Source: Rhabditoides inermis | Lineage: Eukaryota; Nematoda; Chromadorea; Rhabditida; Rhabditidae | DNA: 64,000 nt | Reading direction: 5' to 3' | Assembly (NCBI GenBank): GCA_963966185.1 | Contig: CAWZYM010000283.1 | Span: 1,646,001-1,710,000, forward strand | Shown: piece by piece, positions 1-12,544 of the stretch | Layout: each line of letters starts with the position of its first letter | Numbering within the stretch: the first letter of the stretch is position 1 | Made by a program: the position numbers and the translations under genes | The notes under the pieces: generated by a model | Told to the model about the DNA's origin: nothing | Database searches by the model: none | What the model saw: the letters and a program-made list of their open reading frames with translations, nothing else

Positions 1-82
1 CCAGACAGGGTGGTGGAGAGTGAGTGAGAGCGAGAAATGCGAGTACTGTAAATTATAAAAGTGCTGGCTAAATCCGTAATTG

Positions 83-221
83 TGACCCTTTCGGGCGTTC
101 AAAAATTGCGTATGCCACCATGTTTCAGGGACACCGCGGGCAATTGGGAAAAGTTTTCAACCAGCAATAAACGCACCTCGGCTAGGCCTCATTGGTCACG
201 TTATCGCCTCTGCGCAAAGCT
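83..221 (-). ncRNA. U4: U4 spliceosomal snRNA (first complete copy of array A)
   Basis: U4 pairs with U6 in the U4/U6 di-snRNP and is released during spliceosome activation. Read on the minus strand from 221, the sequence starts AGCTTTGCGCAGAGGC, the canonical U4 start that pairs with U6 in stem II. It continues with CCAATGAGG and CCGAGGTGCG (5' stem-loop with kink-turn), TTATTGCTGGTTG (stem I), GAAAACTTTTCCCAAT, then a variable central region and the Sm site CAATTTTTGAAC. A small GCCC-GAAA-GGGT hairpin follows and marks the 3' end near 83. Length is about 139 nt, close to known U4 RNAs. Stem I differs from the usual TTGCTAATTG by two A-to-G changes that G.U pairs with U6 could tolerate. The identity is recognised from the conserved blocks; the exact 3' end is an estimate. 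Confidence 0.93.
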
Positions 222-3200
222 GTCGAAGCGGTCGAATGATCCGGCCTTACGCCAGAACCGCACGCAACTCGCGCCGGGTTCACAGCCAGACAGGTGGTGG
301 AGAGTGAGTGAGAGCGAGAAATGCGAGTACTGTAAATTATAAAAGTGCTGGTTAAATCCGTAATTGTGACCCTTTCGGGCGTTCAAAAATTGCGTATGCC
401 ACCATGTTTCAGGGACACCGCGGGCAATTGGGAAAAGTTTTCAACCAGCAATAAACGCACCTCGGCTAGGCCTCATTGGTCACGTTATCGCCTCTGCGCA
501 AAGCTGTCGAAGCGGTCGAATGATCCGGCCTTACGCCAGAACCGCACGCAACTCGCGCCGGGTTCACAGCCAGACAGGGTGGTGGAGAGTGAGTGAGAGC
601 GAGAAATGCGAGTACTGTAAATTATAAAAGTGCTGGTTAAATCCGTAATTGTGACCCTTTCGGGCGTTCAAAAATTGCGTATGCCACCATGTTTCAGGGA
701 CACCGCGGGCAATTGGGAAAAGTTTTCAACCAGCAATAAACGCACCTCGGCTAGGCCTCATTGGTCACGTTATCGCCTCTGCGCAAAGCTGTCGAAGCGG
801 TCGAATGATCCGGCCTTACGCCAGAACCGCACGCAACTCGCGCCGGGTTCACAGCCAGACAGGGTGGTGGAGAGTGAGTGAGAGCGAGAAATGCGAGTAC
901 TGTAAATTATAAAAGTGCTGGTTAAATCCGTAATTGTGACCCTTTCGGGCGTTCAAAAATTGCGTATGCCACCATGTTTCAGGGACACCGCGGGCAATTG
1001 GGAAAAGTTTTCAACCAGCAATAAACGCACCTCGGCTAGGCCTCATTGGTCACGTTATCGCCTCTGCGCAAAGCTGTCGAAGCGGTCGAATGATCCGGCC
1101 TTACGCCAGAACCGCACGCAACTCGCGCCGGGTTCACAGCCAGACAGGGTGGTGGAGAGTGAGTGAGAGCGAGAAATGCGAGTACTGTAAATTATAAAAG
1201 TGCTGGTTAAATCCGTAATTGTGACCCTTTCGGGCGTTCAAAAATTGCGTATGCCACCATGTTTCAGGGACACCGCGGGCAATTGGGAAAAGTTTTCAAC
1301 CAGCAATAAACGCACCTCGGCTAGGCCTCATTGGTCACGTTATCGCCTCTGCGCAAAGCTGTCGAAGCGGTCGAATGATCCGGCCTTACGCCAGAACCGC
1401 ACGCAACTCGCGCCGGGTTCACAGCCAGACAGGGTGGTGGAGAGTGAGTGAGAGCGAGAAATGCGAGTACTGTAAATTATAAAAGTGCTGGTTAAATCCG
1501 TAATTGTGACCCTTTCGGGCGTTCAAAAATTGCGTATGCCACCATGTTTCAGGGACACCGCGGGCAATTGGGAAAAGTTTTCAACCAGCAATAAACGCAC
1601 CTCGGCTAGGCCTCATTGGTCACGTTATCGCCTCTGCGCAAAGCTGTCGAAGCGGTCGAATGATCCGGCCTTACGCCAGAACCGCACGCAACTCGCGCCG
1701 GGTTCACAGCCAGACAGGGTGGTGGAGAGTGAGTGAGAGCGAGAAATGCGAGTACTGTAAATTATAAAAGTGCTGGTTAAATCCGTAATTGTGACCCTTT
1801 CGGGCGTTCAAAAATTGCGTATGCCACCATGTTTCAGGGACACCGCGGGCAATTGGGAAAAGTTTTCAACCAGCAATAAACGCACCTCGGCTAGGCCTCA
1901 TTGGTCACGTTATCGCCTCTGCGCAAAGCTGTCGAAGCGGTCGAATGATCCGGCCTTACGCCAGAACCGCACGCAACTCGCGCCGGGTTCACAGCCAGAC
2001 AGGTGGTGGAGAGTGAGTGAGAGCGAGAAATGCGAGTACTGTAAATTATAAAAGTGCTGGTTAAATCCGTAATTGTGACCCTTTCGGGCGTTCAAAAATT
2101 GCGTATGCCACCATGTTTCAGGGACACCGCGGGCAATTGGGAAAAGTTTTCAACCAGCAATAAACGCACCTCGGCTAGGCCTCATTGGTCACGTTATCGC
2201 CTCTGCGCAAAGCTGTCGAAGCGGTCGAATGATCCGGCCTTACGCCAGAACCGCACGCAACTCGCGCCGGGTTCACAGCCAGACAGGGTGGTGGAGAGTG
2301 AGTGAGAGCGAGAAATGCGAGTACTGTAAATTATAAAAGTGCTGGTTAAATCCGTAATTGTGACCCTTTCGGGCGTTCAAAAATTGCGTATGCCACCATG
2401 TTTCAGGGACACCGCGGGCAATTGGGAAAAGTTTTCAACCAGCAATAAACGCACCTCGGCTAGGCCTCATTGGTCACGTTATCGCCTCTGCGCAAAGCTG
2501 TCGAAGCGGTCGAATGATCCGGCCTTACGCCAGAACCGCACGCAACTCGCGCCGGGTTCACAGCCAGACAGGGTGGTGGAGAGTGAGTGAGAGCGAGAAA
2601 TGCGAGTACTGTAAATTATAAAAGTGCTGGTTAAATCCGTAATTGTGACCCTTTCGGGCGTTCAAAAATTGCGTATGCCACCATGTTTCAGGGACACCGC
2701 GGGCAATTGGGAAAAGTTTTCAACCAGCAATAAACGCACCTCGGCTAGGCCTCATTGGTCACGTTATCGCCTCTGCGCAAAGCTGTCGAAGCGGTCGAAT
2801 GATCCGGCCTTACGCCAGAACCGCACGCAACTCGCGCCGGGTTCACAGCCAGACAAGGTGGTGGAGAGTGAGTGAGAGCGAGAAATGCGAGTACTGTAAA
2901 TTATAAAAGTGCTGGTTAAATCCGTAATTGTGACCCTTTCGGGCGTTCAAAAATTGCGTATGCCACCATGTTTCAGGGACACCGCGGGCAATTGGGAAAA
3001 GTTTTCAACCAGCAATAAACGCACCTCGGCTAGGCCTCATTGGTCACGTTATCGCCTCTGCGCAAAGCTGTCGAAGCGGTCGAATGATCCGGCCTTACGC
3101 CAGAACCGCACGCAACTCGCGCCGGGTTCACAGCCAGACAGGGTGGTGGAGAGTGAGTGAGAGCGAGAAATGCGAGTACTGTAAATTATAAAAGTGCTGG

Positions 3201-5187
3201 TTAAATCCGTAATTGTGACCCTTTCGGGCGTTCAAAAATTGCGTATGCCACCATGTTTCAGGGACACCGCGGGCAATTGGGAAAAGTTTTCAACCAGCAA
3301 TAAACGCACCTCGGCTAGGCCTCATTGGTCACGTTATCGCCTCTGCGCAAAGCTGTCGAAGCGGTCGAATGATCCGGCCTTACGCCAGAACCGCACGCAA
3401 CTCGCGCCGGGTTCACAGCCAGACAGGGTGGTGGAGAGTGAGTGAGAGCGAGAAATGCGAGTACTGTAAATTATAAAAGTGCTGGTTAAATCCGTAATTG
3501 TGACCCTTTCGGGCGTTCAAAAATTGCGTATGCCACCATGTTTCAGGGACACCGCGGGCAATTGGGAAAAGTTTTCAACCAGCAATAAACGCACCTCGGC
3601 TAGGCCTCATTGGTCACGTTATCGCCTCTGCGCAAAGCTGTCGAAGCGGTCGAATGATCCGGCCTTACGCCAGAACCGCACGCAACTCGCGCCGGGTTCA
3701 CAGCCAGACAGGGTGGTGGAGAGTGAGTGAGAGCGAGAAATGCGAGTACTGTAAATTATAAAAGTGCTGGTTAAATCCGTAATTGTGACCCTTTCGGGCG
3801 TTCAAAAATTGCGTATGCCACCATGTTTCAGGGACACCGCGGGCAATTGGGAAAAGTTTTCAACCAGCAATAAACGCACCTCGGCTAGGCCTCATTGGTC
3901 ACGTTATCGCCTCTGCGCAAAGCTGTCGAAGCGGTCGAATGATCCGGCCTTACGCCAGAACCGCACGCAACTCGCGCCGGGTTCACAGCCAGACAAGGTG
4001 GTGGAGAGTGAGTGAGAGCGAGAAATGCGAGTACTGTAAATTATAAAAGTGCTGGTTAAATCCGTAATTGTGACCCTTTCGGGCGTTCAAAAATTGCGTA
4101 TGCCACCATGTTTCAGGGACACCGCGGGCAATTGGGAAAAGTTTTCAACCAGCAATAAACGCACCTCGGCTAGGCCTCATTGGTCACGTTATCGCCTCTG
4201 CGCAAAGCTGTCGAAGCGGTCGAATGATCCGGCCTTACGCCAGAACCGCACGCAACTCGCGCCGGGTTCACAGCCAGACAGGGTGGTGGAGAGTGAGTGA
4301 GAGCGAGAAATGCGAGTACTGTAAATTATAAAAGTGCTGGTTAAATCCGTAATTGTGACCCTTTCGGGCGTTCAAAAATTGCGTATGCCACCATGTTTCA
4401 GGGACACCGCGGGCAATTGGGAAAAGTTTTCAACCAGCAATAAACGCACCTCGGCTAGGCCTCATTGGTCACGTTATCGCCTCTGCGCAAAGCTGTCGAA
4501 GCGGTCGAATGATCCGGCCTTACGCCAGAACCGCACGCAACTCGCGCCGGGTTCACAGCCAGACAGGGTGGTGGAGAGTGAGTGAGAGCGAGAAATGCGA
4601 GTACTGTAAATTATAAAGTGCTGGTTAAATCCGTAATTGTGACCCTTTCGGGCGTTCAAAAATTGCGTATGCCACCATGTTTCAGGGACACCGCGGGCAA
4701 TTGGGAAAAGTTTTCAACCAGCAATAAACGCACCTCGGCTAGGCCTCATTGGTCACGTTATCGCCTCTGCGCAAAGCTGTCGAAGCGGTCGAATGATCCG
4801 GCCTTACGCCAGAACCGCACGCAACTCGCGCCGGGTTCACAGCCAGACAGGGTGGTGGAGAGTGAGTGAGAGCGAGAAATGCGAGTACTGTAAATTATAA
4901 AAGTGCTGGTTAAATCCGTAATTGTGACCCTTTCGGGCGTTCAAAAATTGCGTATGCCACCATGTTTCAGGGACACCGCGGGCAATTGGGAAAAGTTTTC
5001 AACCAGCAATAAACGCACCTCGGCTAGGCCTCATTGGTCACGTTATCGCCTCTGCGCAAAGCTGTCGAAGCGGTCGAATGATCCGGCCTTACGCCAGAAC
5101 CGCACGCAACTCGCGCCGGGTTCACAGCCAGACAGGGTGGTGGAGAGTGAGTGAGAGCGAGAAATGCGAGTACTGTAAATTATAAAA

Positions 5188-5343
5188 GTGCTGGTTAAAT
5201 CCGTAATTTGCGCAAAGCTGTCGAAGCGGTCGAATGATCCGGCCTTACGCCAGAACCGCACGCAACTCGCGCCGGGTTCACAGCCAGACAGGGTGGTGGA
5301 GAGTGAGTGAGAGCGAGAAATGCGAGTACTGTAAATTATAAAA
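5188..5343 (-). pseudogene. Truncated repeat unit lacking the U4 body
   Basis: This unit is 156 bp instead of 285. It jumps from the 3' flank (TAAATCCGTAATT) directly to the first ten U4 bases (GCGCAAAGCT on the plus strand), so about 129 bp, nearly the whole transcribed part, is missing while spacer and upstream region remain. The same truncated unit recurs at 7339-7494 and 10630-10785 with the same junction, so it arose once and was copied by array expansion. Confidence 0.9.
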
Positions 5344-8300
5344 GTGCTGGTTAAATCCGTAATTGTGACCCTTTCGGGCGTTCAAAAATTGCGTATGCCA
5401 CCATGTTTCAGGGACACCGCGGGCAATTGGGAAAAGTTTTCAACCAGCAATAAACGCACCTCGGCTAGGCCTCATTGGTCACGTTATCGCCTCTGCGCAA
5501 AGCTGTCGAAGCGGTCGAATGATCCGGCCTTACGCCAGAACCGCACGCAACTCGCGCCGGGTTCACAGCCAGACAGGGTGGTGGAGAGTGAGTGAGAGCG
5601 AGAAATGCGAGTACTGTAAATTATAAAAGTGCTGGTTAAATCCGTAATTGTGACCCTTTCGGGCGTTCAAAAATTGCGTATGCCACCATGTTTCAGGGAC
5701 ACCGCGGGCAATTGGGAAAAGTTTTCAACCAGCAATAAACGCACCTCGGCTAGGCCTCATTGGTCACGTTATCGCCTCTGCGCAAAGCTGTCGAAGCGGT
5801 CGAATGATCCGGCCTTACGCCAGAACCGCACGCAACTCGCGCCGGGTTCACAGCCAGACAGGGTGGTGGAGAGTGAGTGAGAGCGAGAAATGCGAGTACT
5901 GTAAATTATAAAAGTGCTGGTTAAATCCGTAATTGTGACCCTTTCGGGCGTTCAAAAATTGCGTATGCCACCATGTTTCAGGGACACCGCGGGCAATTGG
6001 GAAAAGTTTTCAACCAGCAATAAACGCACCTCGGCTAGGCCTCATTGGTCACGTTATCGCCTCTGCGCAAAGCTGTCGAAGCGGTCGAATGATCCGGCCT
6101 TACGCCAGAACCGCACGCAACTCGCGCCGGGTTCACAGCCAGACAAGGTGGTGGAGAGTGAGTGAGAGCGAGAAATGCGAGTACTGTAAATTATAAAAGT
6201 GCTGGTTAAATCCGTAATTGTGACCCTTTCGGGCGTTCAAAAATTGCGTATGCCACCATGTTTCAGGGACACCGCGGGCAATTGGGAAAAGTTTTCAACC
6301 AGCAATAAACGCACCTCGGCTAGGCCTCATTGGTCACGTTATCGCCTCTGCGCAAAGCTGTCGAAGCGGTCGAATGATCCGGCCTTACGCCAGAACCGCA
6401 CGCAACTCGCGCCGGGTTCACAGCCAGACAGGGTGGTGGAGAGTGAGTGAGAGCGAGAAATGCGAGTACTGTAAATTATAAAAGTGCTGGTTAAATCCGT
6501 AATTGTGACCCTTTCGGGCGTTCAAAAATTGCGTATGCCACCATGTTTCAGGGACACCGCGGGCAATTGGGAAAAGTTTTCAACCAGCAATAAACGCACC
6601 TCGGCTAGGCCTCATTGGTCACGTTATCGCCTCTGCGCAAAGCTGTCGAAGCGGTCGAATGATCCGGCCTTACGCCAGAACCGCACGCAACTCGCGCCGG
6701 GTTCACAGCCAGACAGGGTGGTGGAGAGTGAGTGAGAGCGAGAAATGCGAGTACTGTAAATTATAAAAGTGCTGGTTAAATCCGTAATTGTGACCCTTTC
6801 GGGCGTTCAAAAATTGCGTATGCCACCATGTTTCAGGGACACCGCGGGCAATTGGGAAAAGTTTTCAACCAGCAATAAACGCACCTCGGCTAGGCCTCAT
6901 TGGTCACGTTATCGCCTCTGCGCAAAGCTGTCGAAGCGGTCGAATGATCCGGCCTTACGCCAGAACCGCACGCAACTCGCGCCGGGTTCACAGCCAGACA
7001 GGGTGGTGGAGAGTGAGTGAGAGCGAGAAATGCGAGTACTGTAAATTATAAAAGTGCTGGTTAAATCCGTAATTGTGACCCTTTCGGGCGTTCAAAAATT
7101 GCGTATGCCACCATGTTTCAGGGACACCGCGGGCAATTGGGAAAAGTTTTCAACCAGCAATAAACGCACCTCGGCTAGGCCTCATTGGTCACGTTATCGC
7201 CTCTGCGCAAAGCTGTCGAAGCGGTCGAATGATCCGGCCTTACGCCAGAACCGCACGCAACTCGCGCCGGGTTCACAGCCAGACAGGGTGGTGGAGAGTG
7301 AGTGAGAGCGAGAAATGCGAGTACTGTAAATTATAAAAGTGCTGGTTAAATCCGTAATTTGCGCAAAGCTGTCGAAGCGGTCGAATGATCCGGCCTTACG
7401 CCAGAACCGCACGCAACTCGCGCCGGGTTCACAGCCAGACAGGGTGGTGGAGAGTGAGTGAGAGCGAGAAATGCGAGTACTGTAAATTATAAAAGTGCTG
7501 GTTAAATCCGTAATTGTGACCCTTTCGGGCGTTCAAAAATTGCGTATGCCACCATGTTTCAGGGACACCGCGGGCAATTGGGAAAAGTTTTCAACCAGCA
7601 ATAAACGCACCTCGGCTAGGCCTCATTGGTCACGTTATCGCCTCTGCGCAAAGCTGTCGAAGCGGTCGAATGATCCGGCCTTACGCCAGAACCGCACGCA
7701 ACTCGCGCCGGGTTCACAGCCAGACAGGGTGGTGGAGAGTGAGTGAGAGCGAGAAATGCGAGTACTGTAAATTATAAAAGTGCTGGTTAAATCCGTAATT
7801 GTGACCCTTTCGGGCGTTCAAAAATTGCGTATGCCACCATGTTTCAGGGACACCGCGGGCAATTGGGAAAAGTTTTCAACCAGCAATAAACGCACCTCGG
7901 CTAGGCCTCATTGGTCACGTTATCGCCTCTGCGCAAAGCTGTCGAAGCGGTCGAATGATCCGGCCTTACGCCAGAACCGCACGCAACTCGCGCCGGGTTC
8001 ACAGCCAGACAGGGTGGTGGAGAGTGAGTGAGAGCGAGAAATGCGAGTACTGTAAATTATAAAAGTGCTGGTTAAATCCGTAATTGTGACCCTTTCGGGC
8101 GTTCAAAAATTGCGTATGCCACCATGTTTCAGGGACACCGCGGGCAATTGGGAAAAGTTTTCAACCAGCAATAAACGCACCTCGGCTAGGCCTCATTGGT
8201 CACGTTATCGCCTCTGCGCAAAGCTGTCGAAGCGGTCGAATGATCCGGCCTTACGCCAGAACCGCACGCAACTCGCGCCGGGTTCACAGCCAGACAAGGT

Positions 8301-9489
8301 GGTGGAGAGTGAGTGAGAGCGAGAAATGCGAGTACTGTAAATTATAAAAGTGCTGGTTAAATCCGTAATTGTGACCCTTTCGGGCGTTCAAAAATTGCGT
8401 ATGCCACCATGTTTCAGGGACACCGCGGGCAATTGGGAAAAGTTTTCAACCAGCAATAAACGCACCTCGGCTAGGCCTCATTGGTCACGTTATCGCCTCT
8501 GCGCAAAGCTGTCGAAGCGGTCGAATGATCCGGCCTTACGCCAGAACCGCACGCAACTCGCGCCGGGTTCACAGCCAGACAGGGTGGTGGAGAGTGAGTG
8601 AGAGCGAGAAATGCGAGTACTGTAAATTATAAAAGTGCTGGTTAAATCCGTAATTGTGACCCTTTCGGGCGTTCAAAAATTGCGTATGCCACCATGTTTC
8701 AGGGACACCGCGGGCAATTGGGAAAAGTTTTCAACCAGCAATAAACGCACCTCGGCTAGGCCTCATTGGTCACGTTATCGCCTCTGCGCAAAGCTGTCGA
8801 AGCGGTCGAATGATCCGGCCTTACGCCAGAACCGCACGCAACTCGCGCCGGGTTCACAGCCAGACAGGGTGGTGGAGAGTGAGTGAGAGCGAGAAATGCG
8901 AGTACTGTAAATTATAAAAGTGCTGGTTAAATCCGTAATTGTGACCCTTTCGGGCGTTCAAAAATTGCGTATGCCACCATGTTTCAGGGACACCGCGGGC
9001 AATTGGGAAAAGTTTTCAACCAGCAATAAACGCACCTCGGCTAGGCCTCATTGGTCACGTTATCGCCTCTGCGCAAAGCTGTCGAAGCGGTCGAATGATC
9101 CGGCCTTACGCTAGAACCGCACGCAACTCGCGCCGGGTTCACAGCCAGACAGGGTGGTGGAGAGTGAGTGAGAGCGAGAAATGCGAGTACTGTAAATTAT
9201 AAAAGTGCTGGTTAAATCCGTAATTGTGACCCTTTCGGGCGTTCAAAAATTGCGTATGCCACCATGTTTCAGGGACACCGCGGGCAATTGGGAAAAGTTT
9301 TCAACCAGCAATAAACGCACCTCGGCTAGGCCTCATTGGTCACGTTATCGCCTCTGCGCAAAGCTGTCGAAGCGGTCGAATGATCCGGCCTTACGCCAGA
9401 ACCGCACGCAACTCGCGCCGGGTTCACAGCCAGACAGGGTGGTGGAGAGTGAGTGAGAGCGAGAAATGCGAGTACTGTAAATTATAAAA
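5188..9489 (-). repeat. Two copies of a 2151-bp higher-order repeat within array A
   Basis: The block 5188-7338 (one truncated unit followed by seven full units, the third full unit carrying the spacer G-to-A variant) recurs in the same order at 7339-9489. The later truncated unit at 10630 lies 3291 bp (eleven full units plus one truncated unit) after the second and is not followed by the variant at the same place. This is the pattern left by segmental duplication or unequal exchange in the array. Confidence 0.75.
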
Positions 9490-12232
9490 GTGCTGGTTAA
9501 ATCCGTAATTGTGACCCTTTCGGGCGTTCAAAAATTGCGTATGCCACCATGTTTCAGGGACACCGCGGGCAATTGGGAAAAGTTTTCAACCAGCAATAAA
9601 CGCACCTCGGCTAGGCCTCATTGGTCACGTTATCGCCTCTGCGCAAAGCTGTCGAAGCGGTCGAATGATCCGGCCTTACGCCAGAACCGCACGCAACTCG
9701 CGCCGGGTTCACAGCCAGACAGGGTGGTGGAGAGTGAGTGAGAGCGAGAAATGCGAGTACTGTAAATTATAAAAGTGCTGGTTAAATCCGTAATTGTGAC
9801 CCTTTCGGGCGTTCAAAAATTGCGTATGCCACCATGTTTCAGGGAAACCGCGGGCAATTGGGAAAAGTTTTCAACCAGCAATAAACGCACCTCGGCTAGG
9901 CCTCATTGGTCACGTTATCGCCTCTGCGCAAAGCTGTCGAAGCGGTCGAATGATCCGGCCTTACGCCAGAACCGCACGCAACTCGCGCCGGGTTCACAGC
10001 CAGACAGGGTGGTGGAGAGTGAGTGAGAGCGAGAAATGCGAGTACTGTAAATTATAAAAGTGCTGGTTAAATCCGTAATTGTGACCCTTTCGGGCGTTCA
10101 AAAATTGCGTATGCCACCATGTTTCAGGGACACCGCGGGCAATTGGGAAAAGTTTTCAACCAGCAATAAACGCACCTCGGCTAGGCCTCATTGGTCACGT
10201 TATCGCCTCTGCGCAAAGCTGTCGAAGCGGTCGAATGATCCGGCCTTACGCCAGAACCGCACGCAACTCGCGCCGGGTTCACAGCCAGACAGGGTGGTGG
10301 AGAGTGAGTGAGAGCGAGAAATGCGAGTACTGTAAATTATAAAAGTGCTGGTTAAATCCGTAATTGTGACCCTTTCGGGCGTTCAAAAATTGCGTATGCC
10401 ACCATGTTTCAGGGACACCGCGGGCAATTGGGAAAAGTTTTCAACCAGCAATAAACGCACCTCGGCTAGGCCTCATTGGTCACGTTATCGCCTCTGCGCA
10501 AAGCTGTCGAAGCGGTCGAATGATCCGGCCTTACGCCAGAACCGCACGCAACTCGCGCCGGGTTCACAGCCAGACAGGGTGGTGGAGAGTGAGTGAGAGC
10601 GAGAAATGCGAGTACTGTAAATTATAAAAGTGCTGGTTAAATCCGTAATTTGCGCAAAGCTGTCGAAGCGGTCGAATGATCCGGCCTTACGCCAGAACCG
10701 CACGCAACTCGCGCCGGGTTCACAGCCAGACAGGGTGGTGGAGAGTGAGTGAGAGCGAGAAATGCGAGTACTGTAAATTATAAAAGTGCTGGTTAAATTC
10801 GTAATTGTGACCCTTTCGGGCGTTCAAAAATTGCGTATGCCACCATGTTTCAGGGACACCGCGGGCAATTGGGAAAAGTTTTCAACCAGCAATAAACGCA
10901 CCTCGGCTAGGCCTCATTGGTCACGTTATCGCCTCTGCGCAAAGCTGTCGAAGCGGTCGAATGATCCGGCCTTACGCCAGAACCGCACGCAACTCGCGCC
11001 GGGTTCACAGCCAGACAGGGTGGTGGAGAGTGAGTGAGAGCGAGAAATGCGAGTACTGTAAATTATAAAAGTGCTGGTTAAATCCGTAATTGTGACCCTT
11101 TCGGGCGTTCAAAAATTGCGTATGCCACCATGTTTCAGGGACACCGCGGGCAATTGGGAAAAGTTTTCAACCAGCAATAAACGCACCTCGGCTAGGCCTC
11201 ATTGGTCACGTTATCGCCTCTGCGCAAAGCTGTCGAAGCGGTCGAATGATCCGGCCTTACGCCAGAACCGCACGCAACTCGCGCCGGGTTCACAGCCAGA
11301 CAGGGTGGTGGAGAGTGAGTGAGAGCGAGAAATGCGAGTACTGTAAATTATAAAAGTGCTGGTTAAATCCGTAATTGTGACCCTTTCGGGCGTTCAAAAA
11401 TTGCGTATGCCACCATGTTTCAGGGACACCGCGGGCAATTGGGAAAAGTTTTCAACCAGCAATAAACGCACCTCGGCTAGGCCTCATTGGTCACGTTATC
11501 GCCTCTGCGCAAAGCTGTCGAAGCGGTCGAATGATCCGGCCTTACGCCAGAACCGCACGCAACTCGCGCCGGGTTCACAGCCAGACAGGGTGGTGGAGAG
11601 TGAGTGAGAGCGAGAAATGCGAGTACTGTAAATTATAAAAGTGCTGGTTAAATCCGTAATTGTGACCCTTTCGGGCGTTCAAAAATTGCGTATGCCACCA
11701 TGTTTCAGGGACACCGCGGGCAATTGGGAAAAGTTTTCAACCAGCAATAAACGCACCTCGGCTAGGCCTCATTGGTCACGTTATCGCCTCTGCGCAAAGC
11801 TGTCGAAGCGGTCGAATGATCCGGCCTTACGCCAGAACCGCACGCAACTCGCGCCGGGTTCACAGCCAGACAGGGTGGTGGAGAGTGAGTGAGAGCGAGA
11901 AATGCGAGTACTGTAAATTATAAAAGTGCTGGTTAAATCCGTAATTGTGACCCTTTCGGGCGTTCAAAAATTGCGTATGCCACCATGTTTCAGGGACACC
12001 GCGGGCAATTGGGAAAAGTTTTCAACCAGCAATAAACGCACCTCGGCTAGGCCTCATTGGTCACGTTATCGCCTCTGCGCAAAGCTGTCGAAGCGGTCGA
12101 ATGATCCGGCCTTACGCCAGAACCGCACGCAACTCGCGCCGGGTTCACAGCCAGACAGGGTGGTGGAGAGTGAGTGAGAGCGAGAAATGCGAGTACTGTA
12201 AATTATAAAAGTGCTGGTTAAATCCGTAATTG

Positions 12233-12270
12233 TGACCCTTTCGGGCGTTCAAAAATTGCGTATGCCACCA
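12233..12270 (-). pseudogene. U4: 3' part of the U4 gene split by retrotransposon copy 1
   Basis: The last unit of array A stops after the plus-strand CCACCA, inside the U4 gene between the Sm site and the central region. Retrotransposon sequence begins at 12271. The flanking spacer is of type A, whereas the other half of this interrupted gene, at 18499, belongs to type B. Confidence 0.88.
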
Positions 12271-12544
12271 TATAGAAGATTTATCGCAAATCAATGGTTG
12301 GGGGGAAGTATTGATATTGCTGAAATGGGGGGCAGAAATGGTGGTCCGGCTTGTCCCGTCGATGGTCCCTCGGCAAAAGATGCTTGGTCGCAGCGTCCTG
12401 AAGGCGTCGGGGTCGATTGGGGCAGCCGGCTGTATCGCGCTTTGTCAGACAGCCCTCTTGGTCCCTTTGTCGCAGGGAGAGAAACGGCCTTACACGAGTA
12501 CAGTATGAAGCCTCGTCGATTAGAAATCTGTTGATATAGGGTCC

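Larger units (their letters stand above)
1..12270 (-). repeat. Tandem array A of U4 snRNA genes (285-bp unit)
   Basis: The stretch is head-to-tail copies of one 285-bp unit (a few are 284 bp), entering from beyond the left edge. Each unit holds one U4 snRNA gene on the minus strand plus about 145 bp of spacer. U4 5' ends of the 41 complete copies are at 221, 505, 790, 1075, 1360, 1645, 1930, 2214, 2499, 2784, 3069, 3354, 3639, 3924, 4209, 4494, 4778, 5063, 5504, 5789, 6074, 6359, 6644, 6929, 7214, 7655, 7940, 8225, 8510, 8795, 9080, 9365, 9650, 9935, 10220, 10505, 10946, 11231, 11516, 11801 and 12086; each gene runs about 138 bases leftwards. Units are nearly identical. I saw one substitution inside a U4 body (near 9846) and scattered spacer changes (an A for G near 2856, 3996, 6146 and 8297; a T near 9112). 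Short plus-strand ORFs in every unit are chance readings antisense to U4. Confidence 0.93.

Noticed and set aside
61..12177. Repeated 83-aa ORFs as a multicopy protein gene family
   Set aside because: They are antisense to the U4 snRNA in each unit; conservation is explained by the RNA and by array homogenisation.
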